NCBI RefSeq assembly: GCF_022095675.1 | Contig: NZ_JAHYSG010000059.1 | Coordinates: 12,600 to 76,599, forward strand | Length of the DNA stretch: 64,000 nucleotides | Reading direction: 5' to 3' | Origin: Dactylosporangium sp. AC04546 | Lineage (GTDB): Bacteria; Actinomycetota; Actinomycetes; Mycobacteriales; Micromonosporaceae | Part shown: piece by piece, positions 46,742 through 55,993 of the stretch | How the letters are laid out: each line of letters starts with the position of its first letter | Position numbering within the stretch: the stretch's first letter is position 1 | The notes under the pieces: model-generated | Database searches by the model: none | Told to the model about the DNA's origin: nothing | What the model saw: the letters and a program-made list of their open reading frames with translations, nothing else | Translations under genes and position numbers: made by a program

Positions 46742-47937
46742 CCACGACCGTCGGCTCGATCTTCGGCGCCGTCCTCGACCCCGTGAACCGCCACAACCCG
46801 TATCCGCTGTACACGGCGATGCGGCGCACCCCGGTCAGCCGGGAGCCCGACGGCACCTACATCGTGAGCACGTTCCGCGAAATCTCGGCGCTGCTGCACG
46901 ACCCGCGGATCAGCTCGGCCAACAACCCGGTCCGGGAGGACCTGCCCGCGCAGATCGGGCTGCCGCCGAGCTTCCTGCGGCTCGACCCGCCCGACCACGA
47001 CCGGCTGCGCCGGATCGCCACCCGCCCGTTCGGCCCGCCGCACTCCCCGCACCGCATCGACGACCTCCAGCCGGCCCTGGAAGGGATCGTCGGGCGGCTG
47101 CTCGGCGACTTCCCCGGCGCGACCGCCGACCTCGTGGACCAGTTCGCCTACCCGCTGCCGGTCCTCGTCATCACCCAGCTGCTCGGGGTGCCGATCGAGG
47201 ACGAGCCGAGGTTCCGGGCCTGGATCGACACGGCGCTGCAGACGATCGACCCGCACCGGCCCCGCCCGGACCAGGTCGACGCCGCGCACGCCGCGTTCCG
47301 TGAGCTCTCCGACTACCTCGGCGACCTCGTCGACCGGCGCGCGGCCGAGCCGGGCGACGACCTGCTCTCCGCGCTCGCCACCGACGACGGGCCGGACGGG
47401 CGGATGACCCGCGAGCAGCTCGTGAGCACCGCCGTGCTGCTGCTCATCGCCGGCCACGAGACGACGGTCAACCTCATCGCGAACTCCGCGCTGATCCTGC
47501 TGCGCCAGCCGGTCTGGCTGGAGCGGCTCCTCGACGACCCCGACCTCGTGGTGCCGTTCGTCGAGGAGGTGCTGCGCTGGGACCCGCCGGTGCAGTTCCT
47601 GCCCTGGCGCACCGCCCTGGCCGACATCGAGCTGGCCGGCACGACGATCCCGAAGGGCGCCTCGATCACGCTGGTCCTGGCGGCCGGCAACCGCGACCCC
47701 CAGCACGTGACGGACCCGGACCGCTTCGACCCGCAGCGCCGGCCGGTGCAGCACCTGGGCTTCGGCGACGGCATCCACTACTGCTTCGGCGCGCCGCTCG
47801 CGCGGCTGGAGGCGCAGGTGGCGCTGCGCGGCCTGGCCCCGATGCTGGCCAACGCGCGCCTGCTGGAGGATCCTCCGGCGTACCGCATCAGCGCCGTGCT
47901 GCGCGGCCCGCGCCATCTGCGGGTGGCCCTCGACTGA
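46738..47937 (+). CDS. Cytochrome P450
   Basis: 399 residues, soluble bacterial class I type. I-helix AGHETT at 238-243, K-helix ExxR in EEVLR (277-280), PERF-like DPDRFDP, and heme-binding FGDGIHYCFGAPLARLE with the ligand Cys349. It should hydroxylate or otherwise oxidise a small molecule with electrons from the fused ferredoxin-reductase encoded just upstream. No biosynthetic genes flank it, so substrate is unknown. It ends six bases from the convergent system C regulator. Confidence 0.93.
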   Translation: MTTTVGSIFGAVLDPVNRHNPYPLYTAMRRTPVSREPDGTYIVSTFREISALLHDPRISSANNPVREDLPAQIGLPPSFLRLDPPDHDRLRRIATRPFGPPHSPHRIDDLQPALEGIVGRLLGDFPGATADLVDQFAYPLPVLVITQLLGVPIEDEPRFRAWIDTALQTIDPHRPRPDQVDAAHAAFRELSDYLGDLVDRRAAEPGDDLLSALATDDGPDGRMTREQLVSTAVLLLIAGHETTVNLIANSALILLRQPVWLERLLDDPDLVVPFVEEVLRWDPPVQFLPWRTALADIELAGTTIPKGASITLVLAAGNRDPQHVTDPDRFDPQRRPVQHLGFGDGIHYCFGAPLARLEAQVALRGLAPMLANARLLEDPPAYRISAVLRGPRHLRVALD

Positions 47938-47942
47938 GGTGG

Positions 47943-48599
47943 TTATTGGCCGGCGCGCACCAGCCCGGACTCGTAGGCGTAGACGACCGCCTGGACCCGG
48001 TCGCGCAGGTGCAGCTTCATGAGGACCCGCGCCACATGGGTCTTCACCGTCGCCTCGCCCACGGTCAGCGCCGCCGCGATCTCGCCGTTGGACAGGCCCC
48101 GCGCCATCAGGCGGAGGACGTCCGTCTCGCGCGGGGTCAGCTCGGCGACCTCGGGCGGCAGCTGCGGGCCGGGCGTGCCCGCGAACGCCGAGATGACCCG
48201 CGTGGTGATGGCCGGGTCGAGCAGCGCCTCGCCGGCCGCCACCACGCGGATCGCGGTGATGAGGTGCTCCGGCGAGGAGACCTTGAGCAGGAAGCCGCTC
48301 GCGCCCGCGCGCAGCGCGTTGAACAGGTTCTCGTCGGTGTCGAACGTGGTGAGCACGATGATCCGCGGCGCGCCGGGGTGCTCCAGCAGGGCTCGGGTCG
48401 CCTCCAGGCCGTCCTGGCGGGGCATCGCGATGTCCATGAGGACGACCTCCGGGCGCAGCCGCCGCGCCAGGGTCACGGCCTCGACGCCGTCGCTGGCCTC
48501 GCCGACGACGGTCATGTCGGGCTCGGTCTCGATGACCATCCGCAGCCCGGCCCGCACCATGCGCTGGTCGTCCGCGATCACCACCCGGATACTGCTCAT
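47943..48599 (-). CDS. NarL/LuxR-family response regulator (system C)
   Basis: 218 residues; ATG overlaps the kinase stop (ATGA). Receiver with VVIADDQRMVRAG, phosphoacceptor Asp in VVLMDIAMPRQDG and GFLLKVSSP; HTH LTPRETDVLRLMARGLSNGEIAAALTVGEATVKTHVARVL. A standard actinobacterial partner of DesK-type kinases. Confidence 0.93.
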   Translation of the reverse strand: MSSIRVVIADDQRMVRAGLRMVIETEPDMTVVGEASDGVEAVTLARRLRPEVVLMDIAMPRQDGLEATRALLEHPGAPRIIVLTTFDTDENLFNALRAGASGFLLKVSSPEHLITAIRVVAAGEALLDPAITTRVISAFAGTPGPQLPPEVAELTPRETDVLRLMARGLSNGEIAAALTVGEATVKTHVARVLMKLHLRDRVQAVVYAYESGLVRAGQ

Positions 48600-49687
48600 G
48601 CCGCCACCAGCGCCGGGAGTCGGGCGTGCACCGCGTACCCGCCGCCGGGCTGCGGGCCGGCCGTGAGGTCGCCGCCGAAGAGGGCGGCGCGTTCCCGCAT
48701 GCCGATCAGTCCCTGACCGCTGCCCGCGACGGGCGCGGGTGCGGTACCACCCCGGTCCCGAACCACGAGATGGACGCCGTCGGCGGCGTAGCGCACCTCG
48801 ACCGCGACCCGGGTCGGTCCCGCGTGCTTCAGCACGTTGGTCAGCGCCTCCTGGACGATGCGGTACGCCGAGAGGTCCGCCGCCGGCAGCAGCGCCACCG
48901 GCGCGCCCTCCCGTTTGACGGTCACGGTCAGCCCGGCCTCGCGGACCTGGGCGATCAGCTCGTCGAGCCGGTCCAGCCCGACCGGCGCCGCGGTGGCCCC
49001 GCCGTCGTCGCCGCGCAGCAGCCCGAGCGTGCGGCGCAGCTCCCCGACGGCGTCGCGGCCCGACGACTCGATGCTGCGCAGCAGCTCCCCGTCGACGTCC
49101 AGCCCGGCGTCGAGCCGCCGGCGCACCACGCCGGCCTGGATCACCATCACCGTGACGCTGTGGGCGACCATGTCGTGCAGCTCGCGGGCGATGCGCACGC
49201 GCTCCTCCATGACCGCCTCGCGGACCCGCTGCTCGCGGATCGCCGCCCGGGCCGCGGCCGCGTCGGCGCTCTGCCGGTGCTGGTAGGCGAACCCGACGCC
49301 GAGCGCCCACGGCGCCATCGGGAAGAACAGCGCACCCATCGGGTCGTCGGGGGCGACCGTCCAGAACGTCACCGCCGTCGTCAGCGCCAGCCCCAGCCCG
49401 GCCCACCCCTGCCAGCCGCTGCGCCCGATCGGCCGCTCCCGCCCCACCGTGTACGCGGCGACGATCATGGCCGCGAGCTGCCACAGCCGGTACTCGTCCC
49501 GGATCAGGTTGGCCGCCACACAGCTGGCGGCCAGCGCGACGAGCGGGATGTCGCGCCGCAGCGCGGTGAGGACCGCGAAGCCGGCGAGCGCGAACGGCCA
49601 CCAGCCGCCCGGCATCCGGATCAGGGCCTCCTCGGTCAGGGCGAACACCACGAACCCGCCCGCCACCCCGAGATCTCTGCTGCGCAC
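48596..49687 (-). CDS. Membrane-bound DesK-like sensor histidine kinase (system C)
   Basis: About 363 residues if GTG 49687 is used; AGGAG abuts that codon, so the true start may be slightly different. Four or five membrane segments occupy residues 8-150. The cytosolic part has VRIARELHDMVAHSVTVMVIQAG (phosphorylated His, HPK7 type), N box EALTNVLKHAGP and a G box VRDRGG. The sensor is in the membrane, in contrast to systems A and B. Confidence 0.9.
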   Translation of the reverse strand: MRSRDLGVAGGFVVFALTEEALIRMPGGWWPFALAGFAVLTALRRDIPLVALAASCVAANLIRDEYRLWQLAAMIVAAYTVGRERPIGRSGWQGWAGLGLALTTAVTFWTVAPDDPMGALFFPMAPWALGVGFAYQHRQSADAAAARAAIREQRVREAVMEERVRIARELHDMVAHSVTVMVIQAGVVRRRLDAGLDVDGELLRSIESSGRDAVGELRRTLGLLRGDDGGATAAPVGLDRLDELIAQVREAGLTVTVKREGAPVALLPAADLSAYRIVQEALTNVLKHAGPTRVAVEVRYAADGVHLVVRDRGGTAPAPVAGSGQGLIGMRERAALFGGDLTAGPQPGGGYAVHARLPALVAA

Positions 49688-49845
49688 CTCCTGACGGTAT
49701 GCGCATCTCCCCCGGATCCTCGCCCGTCCGCCGGATGACCGACGCTCCGCCGCACGGGGGACCCCGGTTCGCCCGCGATGCGGGTTCGCTGCGGGCGTCG
49801 CGCTCGTAGCGTTCGCGGCTCCCACGAGTTTTGATGAGGTTGTCG

Positions 49846-51102
49846 ATGAGGTTCTTCCTGATACTTGCGCCCATCGTGCTGGGCGTCGCGGGCGCGGTCG
49901 ACCCGGCGTTGGGCTCGACCGGCGAGTTCTACGGCATCTACCGGGAGCACCCGGTGGCGATCGAGGCCCATTCGGTACTGCTGCATTGGGCGTGGATCCT
50001 GTTCGCCCTCGGTTTCGTCGCGCTGCTCGACCCGATCCGCCGCCGGGGCTCCGTGCTGGCCCGGGTGGCCTGGGTCGCCACGGTGCTCGGCCTGGTGACG
50101 TTCTCGGCGCTGATGGCGATCGACCTGTTCGTGCTGGCGCTGGAGCAGACGTTCGCGGACAACGCCACGGTCCAGAAGGTGAACCGGACGTTCGAGACGC
50201 TCGGCGCGTGGCCGACCTTCGGCTGGCAGATCCCCGGCATGCTGGGCTGGGCCCTCGCGCTGATCCTGACCCCCGTCGCCGCGGCCCGGGCCCGGGTCAT
50301 CTCGTGGTGGACGGCGGGCGCGGCGCTGGTGGGCTCGGCGCTGTACCTGCTGTTCGGCGTCGAGTCGATGCCGTGGTGCCTGGCCGGCCCGGCGGTGATG
50401 GCCGGCGCGTACTTCGTCGCCTTCCGCTCGCTCGGCTCGGTCGCCGTGGCTGACGAACCGGACACGTTCGGGACGTTTCGCCTGCGGTTCGGCCGGGTGT
50501 GCATGATCCTGGCCCCGCTGTCCTTCGCGATCGGCCTGGCGACGGTGCCGGGCTTCGCGCCGGACCCGGCCCAGCTGGTGCGCCACCCGGTCCAGTCCCA
50601 GGCGAGCGCGTTCTTCCTGCACCTGGGCTGGCTGCTGTTCATCCCGGCCGTACTGACCCTGATGCGCGGCGGCGGCCGCTTCGCCCGCGTCGCGGGCGTG
50701 GTGACGGTCCTGGCGCTGGCCAACTTCAGCGGCCTGATGGTGGGCGACTACGCCGACCTGGCCGCGCGCAAGGTCCTCACCCCGGAGGAGGCGACGCGGG
50801 TGACGGACGCGATGGGGACGTACAGCGGCTTCGCGTTCAGCTGGGTGATCTTCGGCATGTTCGGCTCGCTGCTGGGCCTGATCCTGGTGGCCCTGGCGAC
50901 GACGCTGGACGGCCGCTCCCGCTGGTGGGTGCCGGCCCTGGTCGGCGCCGGCGTGGTGGCTTTCCTGGCCCTGGGCGTGGGCCCGCTGAGCCTGCTGAGC
51001 CCGCTGCTGCTGCTGGCCGGCTTCGGCCTGCTGGCCCGCGGCCTGACCGCGGCGCCCGCTCCGGCTCCGGCCGCGACCCCGGCCCCAGCCCCGGCCGCCT
51101 GA
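49846..51102 (+). CDS. Polytopic membrane protein with internal duplication
   Basis: 418 residues from ATG 49846 (GAGG six bases upstream). Eight to ten membrane segments. The first half (RFFLILAPIVLGVAGAVDP ... HSVLLHWAWILF) and the second (RFGRVCMILAPLSFAIG ... SAFFLHLGWLLF) share the same order of motifs, so the protein arose by duplication of a four-helix unit. Aromatic residues and His in the HWAW and HLGW positions could bind a cofactor, but this is speculative. The tail is Ala/Pro repeats. No known function. It is divergent from system C. Confidence 0.75.
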   Translation: MRFFLILAPIVLGVAGAVDPALGSTGEFYGIYREHPVAIEAHSVLLHWAWILFALGFVALLDPIRRRGSVLARVAWVATVLGLVTFSALMAIDLFVLALEQTFADNATVQKVNRTFETLGAWPTFGWQIPGMLGWALALILTPVAAARARVISWWTAGAALVGSALYLLFGVESMPWCLAGPAVMAGAYFVAFRSLGSVAVADEPDTFGTFRLRFGRVCMILAPLSFAIGLATVPGFAPDPAQLVRHPVQSQASAFFLHLGWLLFIPAVLTLMRGGGRFARVAGVVTVLALANFSGLMVGDYADLAARKVLTPEEATRVTDAMGTYSGFAFSWVIFGMFGSLLGLILVALATTLDGRSRWWVPALVGAGVVAFLALGVGPLSLLSPLLLLAGFGLLARGLTAAPAPAPAATPAPAPAA

Positions 51103-51158
51103 CGCCGGCGCACGTGCGGCATCCCGGCCCCACCACGCCGGGATGCCGCGACGGCCAC

Positions 51159-51566
51159 TCAGGCGGGCACGGCGCTGATCCGCTGCTGGCGCAGCTCGGG
51201 CACGTGCCGGGCGATGGTCTCGAAGTCGCCGTCCTCGTGCAGGACGACCAGCTTGAGCCGGATCGCGGTGGCGGCGATGACCAGGTCAGCCACCGAGACG
51301 TCCTGGTAGACGCTGGGCTCGACGAGCTCATGCCGGATCGCCGACACCATCCCCCAGATGTTGTCCGGAATCGTCGCCCACGGGTACGTCTCGCAGATGT
51401 CCCGCTCGAGCTCGAGATACCGCTTCGCGTCGGCGACCGTGAGCAGCTCGGTCAACGCCGGCTCAGTGAGGGTCACCAGCCCGCGATCCACGGCGTCCTG
51501 CCATGCGTCGCTGACCTGACCCCGGTAGATCCGGACCAGAGCACTCGTGTCGGCAAGATACTTCAC
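51159..51566 (-). CDS. vapC: PIN-domain toxin (VapC type)
   Basis: 135 residues from a GTG overlapping the antitoxin stop. PIN acidic residues are Asp6 (LADTSAL), Glu40 (PALTELL), Asp94 (VADLVIAA) and Asp112/114 (HEDGDFE), complete for a metal-dependent RNase. Toxins of this kind cut tRNA or rRNA and stop translation. The gene lies beside yebC, where Mycobacterium tuberculosis also has a vapBC pair. Confidence 0.9.
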   Translation of the reverse strand: MKYLADTSALVRIYRGQVSDAWQDAVDRGLVTLTEPALTELLTVADAKRYLELERDICETYPWATIPDNIWGMVSAIRHELVEPSVYQDVSVADLVIAATAIRLKLVVLHEDGDFETIARHVPELRQQRISAVPA

Positions 51567-51844
51567 TGGTCCACCTCGTCGATCCGGTCGAAGTCGAACG
51601 CGCCCTCGTCGGCCAGCTTCCGCACCCGCTCCAGCGCCTCCCGGCGCTGTTGGCGTTTGCGTTCGACGTAGTCGCGCAGGACGCCGTTGAGGATCTCGTT
51701 GCGCGAGGTCGTGCCGAGGCCCCGGCCGGCCTCGGCCAGGAGCTCCTCGTCGATCGGGGTCTCGTCCTGCTCGGCAGGGGTCTCGTCGGGGTTCACTGCG
51801 TCGGTTTCGGAGTCGGTGTCCGCCGTGATGACGGTTTCGGTCAT
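51563..51844 (-). CDS. vapB: VapB-type antitoxin
   Basis: 93 residues from ATG 51844 with GGAGG seven bases upstream. The core DEELLAEAGRGLGTTSRNEILNGVLRDYVERKRQQRREAL is a VapB ribbon-helix-helix-like segment, and the C-terminal tail with FDFDRIDEVDQ should wrap the toxin. An acidic N-terminal extension of about 30 residues (ETDAVNPDETPAEQDETP) is longer than usual. GTGA overlap with vapC. Confidence 0.85.
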   Translation of the reverse strand: MTETVITADTDSETDAVNPDETPAEQDETPIDEELLAEAGRGLGTTSRNEILNGVLRDYVERKRQQRREALERVRKLADEGAFDFDRIDEVDQ

Positions 51845-51870
51845 GGTCCCACCTCCCTCCCGCACCCTAC

Positions 51871-51889
51871 TGGCCATATGGCCATATTA
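51871..51889 (-). promoter_or_regulatory. vapBC promoter and operator
   Basis: TGGCCATATGGCCA (51871-51884) is a perfect 14-base palindrome. On the minus strand it directly follows TAATAT (51884-51889), a good minus-10 hexamer in an otherwise GC-rich region. The palindrome therefore covers the transcription start, as expected for autoregulation by the VapBC complex. A minus-35 is not clear. Confidence 0.7.
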
Positions 51890-51910
51890 TCAACCAGCTG
51901 CTCAAACAAG

Positions 51911-51947
51911 TGTGGCGCCCGTCGCGGTCTCCCGCGAGGGCGCCACA
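51911..51947 (-). terminator. Intrinsic terminator after yebC
   Basis: TGTGGCGCCC (51911-51920) and GGGCGCCACA (51938-51947) pair perfectly, with an inner TCGCGG/CCGCGA stem. On the minus strand it is followed by CTTGTTTGAG. It lies 18 bases beyond the yebC stop and immediately before the vapBC promoter. Confidence 0.85.
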
Positions 51948-51964
51948 GTTGCAGCGGTGGTCGG

Positions 51965-52720
51965 TCAGGCCTCCACCAGCGCCATGACCTCGTCGGAGAC
52001 GTCGAAGTTGGCGTAGACGTTCTGGACGTCGTCGCAGTCCTCCAAGGCGTCGATGACCTTGAAGACCTTGCGGGCGCCCTCCTCGTCCAGCGGGACCGTG
52101 ACGCTCGGGACGAACGAGGACTCGGCCGACTCGTAGTCGATGCCGGCCTCCTGCAGGGCCGTGCGGACCGGGATCAGGTCGGAGGCCTCGCAGATGATCT
52201 CGAAGGCCTCGCCCAGGTCGTTGACCTCCTCGGCGCCGGCGTCGAGGACGGCCAGCAGGAGGTCGTCCTCGGTGAGGTCGCCGGCCTTCGGGACGATGAT
52301 CACGCCCTTGCGGCTGAACATGTACGACACCGAGCCGGCGTCGGCCAGGTTGCCGCCGTTGCGGGTGAGGGCCACGCGGACCTCGGTCGAGGCGCGGTTG
52401 CGGTTGTCCGTCAGGCACTCGATCAGGATCGCGACGCCGTTCGGGCCGTAGCCCTCGTACATCGCGGTCTGCCAGTCGGCGCCGCCGCCGATCAGGCCCG
52501 AGCCGCGCTTGACCGCGTTGTTGATGTTGTCGTTCGGTACCGAGTTCTTCTTCGCCTTCTGGATGGCGTCGAACAGCGTCGGGTTGCCGGCGGGGTCACC
52601 GCCGCCGGTGCGCGCTGCGACCTCGACGTTCTTGATCAGGCGGGCGAAGAGCTTGCCGCGCTTGGCGTCGATGACCGCCTTCTTGTGCTTGGTCGTCGCC
52701 CATTTAGAGTGCCCGGACAT
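51965..52720 (-). CDS. yebC: YebC/PmpR-family protein
   Basis: 251 residues, standard length. [25 protein letters not shown] is the family N-terminus, followed by [14 protein letters not shown] and the acidic C-terminal domain. Members bind DNA as regulators or, in YebC1-type proteins, help ribosomes pass proline stretches. Which role applies cannot be read from the sequence. In relatives it lies next to ruvC; here it is the right edge of the accessory insertion. Confidence 0.94.
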   Translation of the reverse strand: MSGHSKWATTKHKKAVIDAKRGKLFARLIKNVEVAARTGGGDPAGNPTLFDAIQKAKKNSVPNDNINNAVKRGSGLIGGGADWQTAMYEGYGPNGVAILIECLTDNRNRASTEVRVALTRNGGNLADAGSVSYMFSRKGVIIVPKAGDLTEDDLLLAVLDAGAEEVNDLGEAFEIICEASDLIPVRTALQEAGIDYESAESSFVPSVTVPLDEEGARKVFKVIDALEDCDDVQNVYANFDVSDEVMALVEA

Positions 52721-52725
52721 CTCCT

Positions 52726-53337
52726 CTAACCCTCCGTCGTCTGGCCCGCCTCGCGCGCCATCTCCACGAAGTACCGATGGACTCGGAGGTCGCCGGTGAG
52801 CTCGGGGTGGAACGCCGTCGCGAGCAGGTGCTGCTGCCGAACCGCAACGATCCTACCGGCGGCGGGCCCGTCGCTCACACGACCCAGCACCCGCACACCG
52901 TCGCCCACCGACTCTACCCAGGGTGCCCGGATGAAGACAGCCGAGAACGGCCCGCCGTCGATGTCCTCGATGTCGACCGTTCCCTCGAACGAGTCGACCT
53001 GGCGGCCGAACGCGTTGCGGCGGACCGTCATGTCGATGCCGCCGAACGGCACCTGGTCGGCGCGGGCGTCGAGCAGCCGCTCAGCCAGCATGATCATGCC
53101 GGCGCAGGAGCCGTAGACCGGCATGCCGCCGGCGATCCGCTTGCGGATCGGCTCGAGCAGGCCGAACTCCACCGCCAGCTTGCTGATCGTGGTCGACTCC
53201 CCACCGGGGATGATCAGCGCGTCGACCGAGTCGAGCTCGTCCGGGCGGCGCACCGGCCGCCCGATCGCGTCGCAGTCGGCCACGGCGTGGAGGTGCTCGC
53301 GGGTATCGCCCTGCAGGGCGAGCACACCGATGATCAC
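52726..53337 (-). CDS. pdxT: Pyridoxal 5'-phosphate synthase glutaminase subunit PdxT
   Basis: 203 residues. Class I glutaminase triad: Cys78 in YGSCAGM, His177 and Glu179 in AFHPEL, plus the PGGEST oxyanion loop. It frees ammonia from glutamine and passes it to PdxS to make vitamin B6. GTG start seven bases after pdxS. Confidence 0.96.
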   Translation of the reverse strand: MIIGVLALQGDTREHLHAVADCDAIGRPVRRPDELDSVDALIIPGGESTTISKLAVEFGLLEPIRKRIAGGMPVYGSCAGMIMLAERLLDARADQVPFGGIDMTVRRNAFGRQVDSFEGTVDIEDIDGGPFSAVFIRAPWVESVGDGVRVLGRVSDGPAAGRIVAVRQQHLLATAFHPELTGDLRVHRYFVEMAREAGQTTEG

Positions 53338-53344
53338 GTAGCGG

Positions 53345-54253
53345 TCACCAGCCCCGCTCGGCGAGGCGGTGCGACACCGGGATGTCGTCGACGTTGATGC
53401 CGACCATGGCCTCGCCCAGGCCGCGGGAGACCTTGGCGAGCACGTCGGGGTCGTCGTGGAAGGTGGTCGCCTTCACGATCGCGGCCGCGCGCTGGGCCGG
53501 GTTGCCCGACTTGAAGATGCCGGAGCCGACGAAGACGCCCTCGGCGCCGAGCTGCATCATCATCGCCGCGTCGGCCGGGGTGGCGATGCCGCCCGCGGTG
53601 AACAGCACGACCGGCAGCTTGCCCGTCTCGGCGACCTCCTTCACCAGCTCATACGGCGCCTGGAGCTCCTTGGCCGCCACGAACAGCTCGTCCTCGGGCA
53701 GCGAGGTGAGCCGGCGGATCTCCTGGCGGATCTGGCGCATGTGGGTGGTGGCGTTGGACACGTCGCCGGTGCCGGCCTCGCCCTTGGAGCGGATCATCGC
53801 CGCGCCCTCGGTGATGCGGCGCAGGGCCTCGCCGAGGTTGGTGGCGCCGCCCACGAACGGGACGGTGAACGCCCACTTGTCGATGTGGTTGCTGTAGTCG
53901 GCCGGGGTGAGCACCTCGGACTCGTCGACGTAGTCGACCCCGAGGGCCTGGAGGATCTGCGCCTCGACGAAGTGGCCGATGCGCGCCTTGGCCATGACCG
54001 GGATCGAGACGGCGCTGATGATGCCGTCGATCATGTCGGGGTCGCTCATGCGCGACACGCCGCCCTGGGCCCGGATGTCGGCCGGGACGCGCTCCAGCGC
54101 CATGACGGCGACCGCGCCGGCGTCCTCGGCGATCTTCGCCTGGTCGGGGGTGACGACGTCCATGATGACGCCGCCCTTGAGCATCTCGGCCATCCCGCGC
54201 TTGACGCGGGCGGTGCCCGTGACGGGCGAGCTGGGTGTGGGCGACTCGGGCAC
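53345..54253 (-). CDS. pdxS: Pyridoxal 5'-phosphate synthase lyase subunit PdxS
   Basis: 302 residues from GTG 54253 (GAGGAG nine bases upstream). The TIM-barrel enzyme condenses ribose 5-phosphate, glyceraldehyde 3-phosphate and ammonia. Lys89 in MAKARIGH and Lys157 in SKGEAGTG are the two catalytic lysines; GGVIMDVV and GSGIFKS are also conserved. A 122-base gap upstream probably holds its promoter. Confidence 0.97.
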   Translation of the reverse strand: MPESPTPSSPVTGTARVKRGMAEMLKGGVIMDVVTPDQAKIAEDAGAVAVMALERVPADIRAQGGVSRMSDPDMIDGIISAVSIPVMAKARIGHFVEAQILQALGVDYVDESEVLTPADYSNHIDKWAFTVPFVGGATNLGEALRRITEGAAMIRSKGEAGTGDVSNATTHMRQIRQEIRRLTSLPEDELFVAAKELQAPYELVKEVAETGKLPVVLFTAGGIATPADAAMMMQLGAEGVFVGSGIFKSGNPAQRAAAIVKATTFHDDPDVLAKVSRGLGEAMVGINVDDIPVSHRLAERGW

Positions 54254-54375
54254 GGCGCAGCACTCCTCACGAAAAATCTTGGATTCACCCACAAGTTTAC
54301 GCCCCGTCACCCCGGCCGCCCGACGTCCAATGCCAACCCCGCGGCCCACAATTGGCCACCGGCGCAGGCCAGTGC

Positions 54376-54843
54376 CTAGGTGAGGGACGGGTCGTCGACG
54401 TCGAAGTACGCCGGGCGGGGGTGCTTGCGGGCCAGGCGGAACACGCGGATCAGCGGGCGGCGGCGCACCGCCAGGGCGTCGCGCACCACGTCGTTGTGGA
54501 CCTGGCGGGCCAGTGCCACGCGGCGGCTGACCTGGACCAGCTGGTCCAGAACGTCCGCCGGCGCGCCGTCCACGGTGCGCAGGTGGCGGGTCAGGTCGTT
54601 CTCGGCCACCTCGCGGTCGTCCGGGGCGGCGTCCAGGGCGATCCGGGCCGCGTACATCAGCGTCGGCAGCTGTGCGGCCTCGGCCAGGGCGACCGCGGCG
54701 GCGGCCCGGCGGACCAGGTGGGCGTCCAGGGTGGCGTACGCCGCCGAGGCGCGGGCGTGCAGGCGGTCGACGCGGGCGGCGAGCCAGGTGAGGTACGTCG
54801 CGATCACCACCACCACCGCCACCACGGCGATCACCCACCACAT
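54376..54843 (-). CDS. LemA-like membrane protein
   Basis: 155 residues. One N-terminal membrane segment (residues 3-22), then a helical region [27 protein letters not shown] that resembles the start of the LemA domain, and a basic C-terminus. Function unknown. Ten bases after pimA, so probably the last gene of the phosphatidylinositol mannoside operon. Confidence 0.7.
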   Translation of the reverse strand: MWWVIAVVAVVVVIATYLTWLAARVDRLHARASAAYATLDAHLVRRAAAAVALAEAAQLPTLMYAARIALDAAPDDREVAENDLTRHLRTVDGAPADVLDQLVQVSRRVALARQVHNDVVRDALAVRRRPLIRVFRLARKHPRPAYFDVDDPSLT

Positions 54844-54853
54844 GCGGCGCAGC

Positions 54854-55984
54854 CTACGGGACCGACTCCTGGACCGTCGCTCCGGCGACCTCGATCGCGG
54901 TCGCGTACACCTCCAGGACCCGCTCGGCGACGACCGGCCAGTCGTAGGCGGCCACCACCTCGGTCGCCCGGGCGGCCAGGGCGGCGCGGCGGGCCGGGTC
55001 GTCGAGCAGCTCGCCGGCGACGCGGGCCAGCCCCGCGGCGTCGCCCACGGGGAACAGCGCGCCGGCCCGGCCGCCGTCGAGGACGCGGCGGAAGGCGTCG
55101 AGCTCGCTGGCCACGACCGGGGTGCCGGCCGACATCGCCTCGGTGAGGATCATGCCGAACGACTCGCCGCCGGTGTTCGGCGCGACGTACAGGTCGACGC
55201 TGCGCAGCATCCGGGCCTTGTCCTCCTCGGAGACCTTGCCGAGGAACACGATGCGGTCACGCACCGCGACGGGCACGTCCTCGATCGCCTCGGACGGGTC
55301 ACCCGGGCCCGCCACCAGCAGGCGCAGCCCCGGCCGTTCGTGGGACAGCGCCGTGAACGCGCTCACGAGGTACGGGAAACCCTTCCTCGGCTCGGTGAAC
55401 CGGCCGAGGAAGCCCAGCGCGCCCTCGCCCGGCCACCCGTCGAAGGGCTCGGCGGCGCGGTACTTCGACACCTGCACCCCGTTGGGGATCTCCCACGCGC
55501 TCCCGCCCAGGTGCTCGACCTGGACCTTGCGCGCCAGCTCGCTGACCGCGATCCGCCCGGTGATCTTCTCCAGCACCAGCTGGAGCACGCCCTGCGCGGC
55601 GGCGAGCGCGCGCGAGCGGGTCATGGCGGTGTGGAAGGTGGCGACGACCGGGCCGCGCGCCGACAGCACCGCCAGCATCGACAGGCTCGGGATGAGCGGC
55701 TCGTGGACGTGCAGCACGTCGAAGCGGCCGGCGGCCAGCCAGCGCCGCACCCGGGTCGCCGAGATCAGCCCGAACGACACGCGGGCCACCGAGCCGTTGT
55801 AGGGCACCGGGACCGTCCGGCCGGCCGGCACGACGTAGGGCAGCGTCATGCTCTCCTCGTCGCCGGGTGCGAGGACGCTGACGTGGTGGCCGAGGGCGAT
55901 GAGCGTCTCGGCGAGGTCGCGGACGTGGTTCTGCACGCCGCCGGGCACGTCGAACGAGTACGGGCAGACGATGCCGATGCGCAC
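54854..55984 (-). CDS. pimA: Phosphatidyl-myo-inositol mannosyltransferase
   Basis: 376 residues, GT4 family, GT-B fold. N-terminal PYSFDVPGGVQNHV and C-terminal EX7E segment GGESFGMILTEAMSAGTPVV are as in PimA, the enzyme that adds the first mannose to phosphatidylinositol on the inner face of the membrane. GTG start. Follows the acyltransferase by nine bases, in the order known from Mycobacterium. Confidence 0.93.
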   Translation of the reverse strand: MRIGIVCPYSFDVPGGVQNHVRDLAETLIALGHHVSVLAPGDEESMTLPYVVPAGRTVPVPYNGSVARVSFGLISATRVRRWLAAGRFDVLHVHEPLIPSLSMLAVLSARGPVVATFHTAMTRSRALAAAQGVLQLVLEKITGRIAVSELARKVQVEHLGGSAWEIPNGVQVSKYRAAEPFDGWPGEGALGFLGRFTEPRKGFPYLVSAFTALSHERPGLRLLVAGPGDPSEAIEDVPVAVRDRIVFLGKVSEEDKARMLRSVDLYVAPNTGGESFGMILTEAMSAGTPVVASELDAFRRVLDGGRAGALFPVGDAAGLARVAGELLDDPARRAALAARATEVVAAYDWPVVAERVLEVYATAIEVAGATVQESVP

Positions 55985-55993
55985 GGACCCTCC

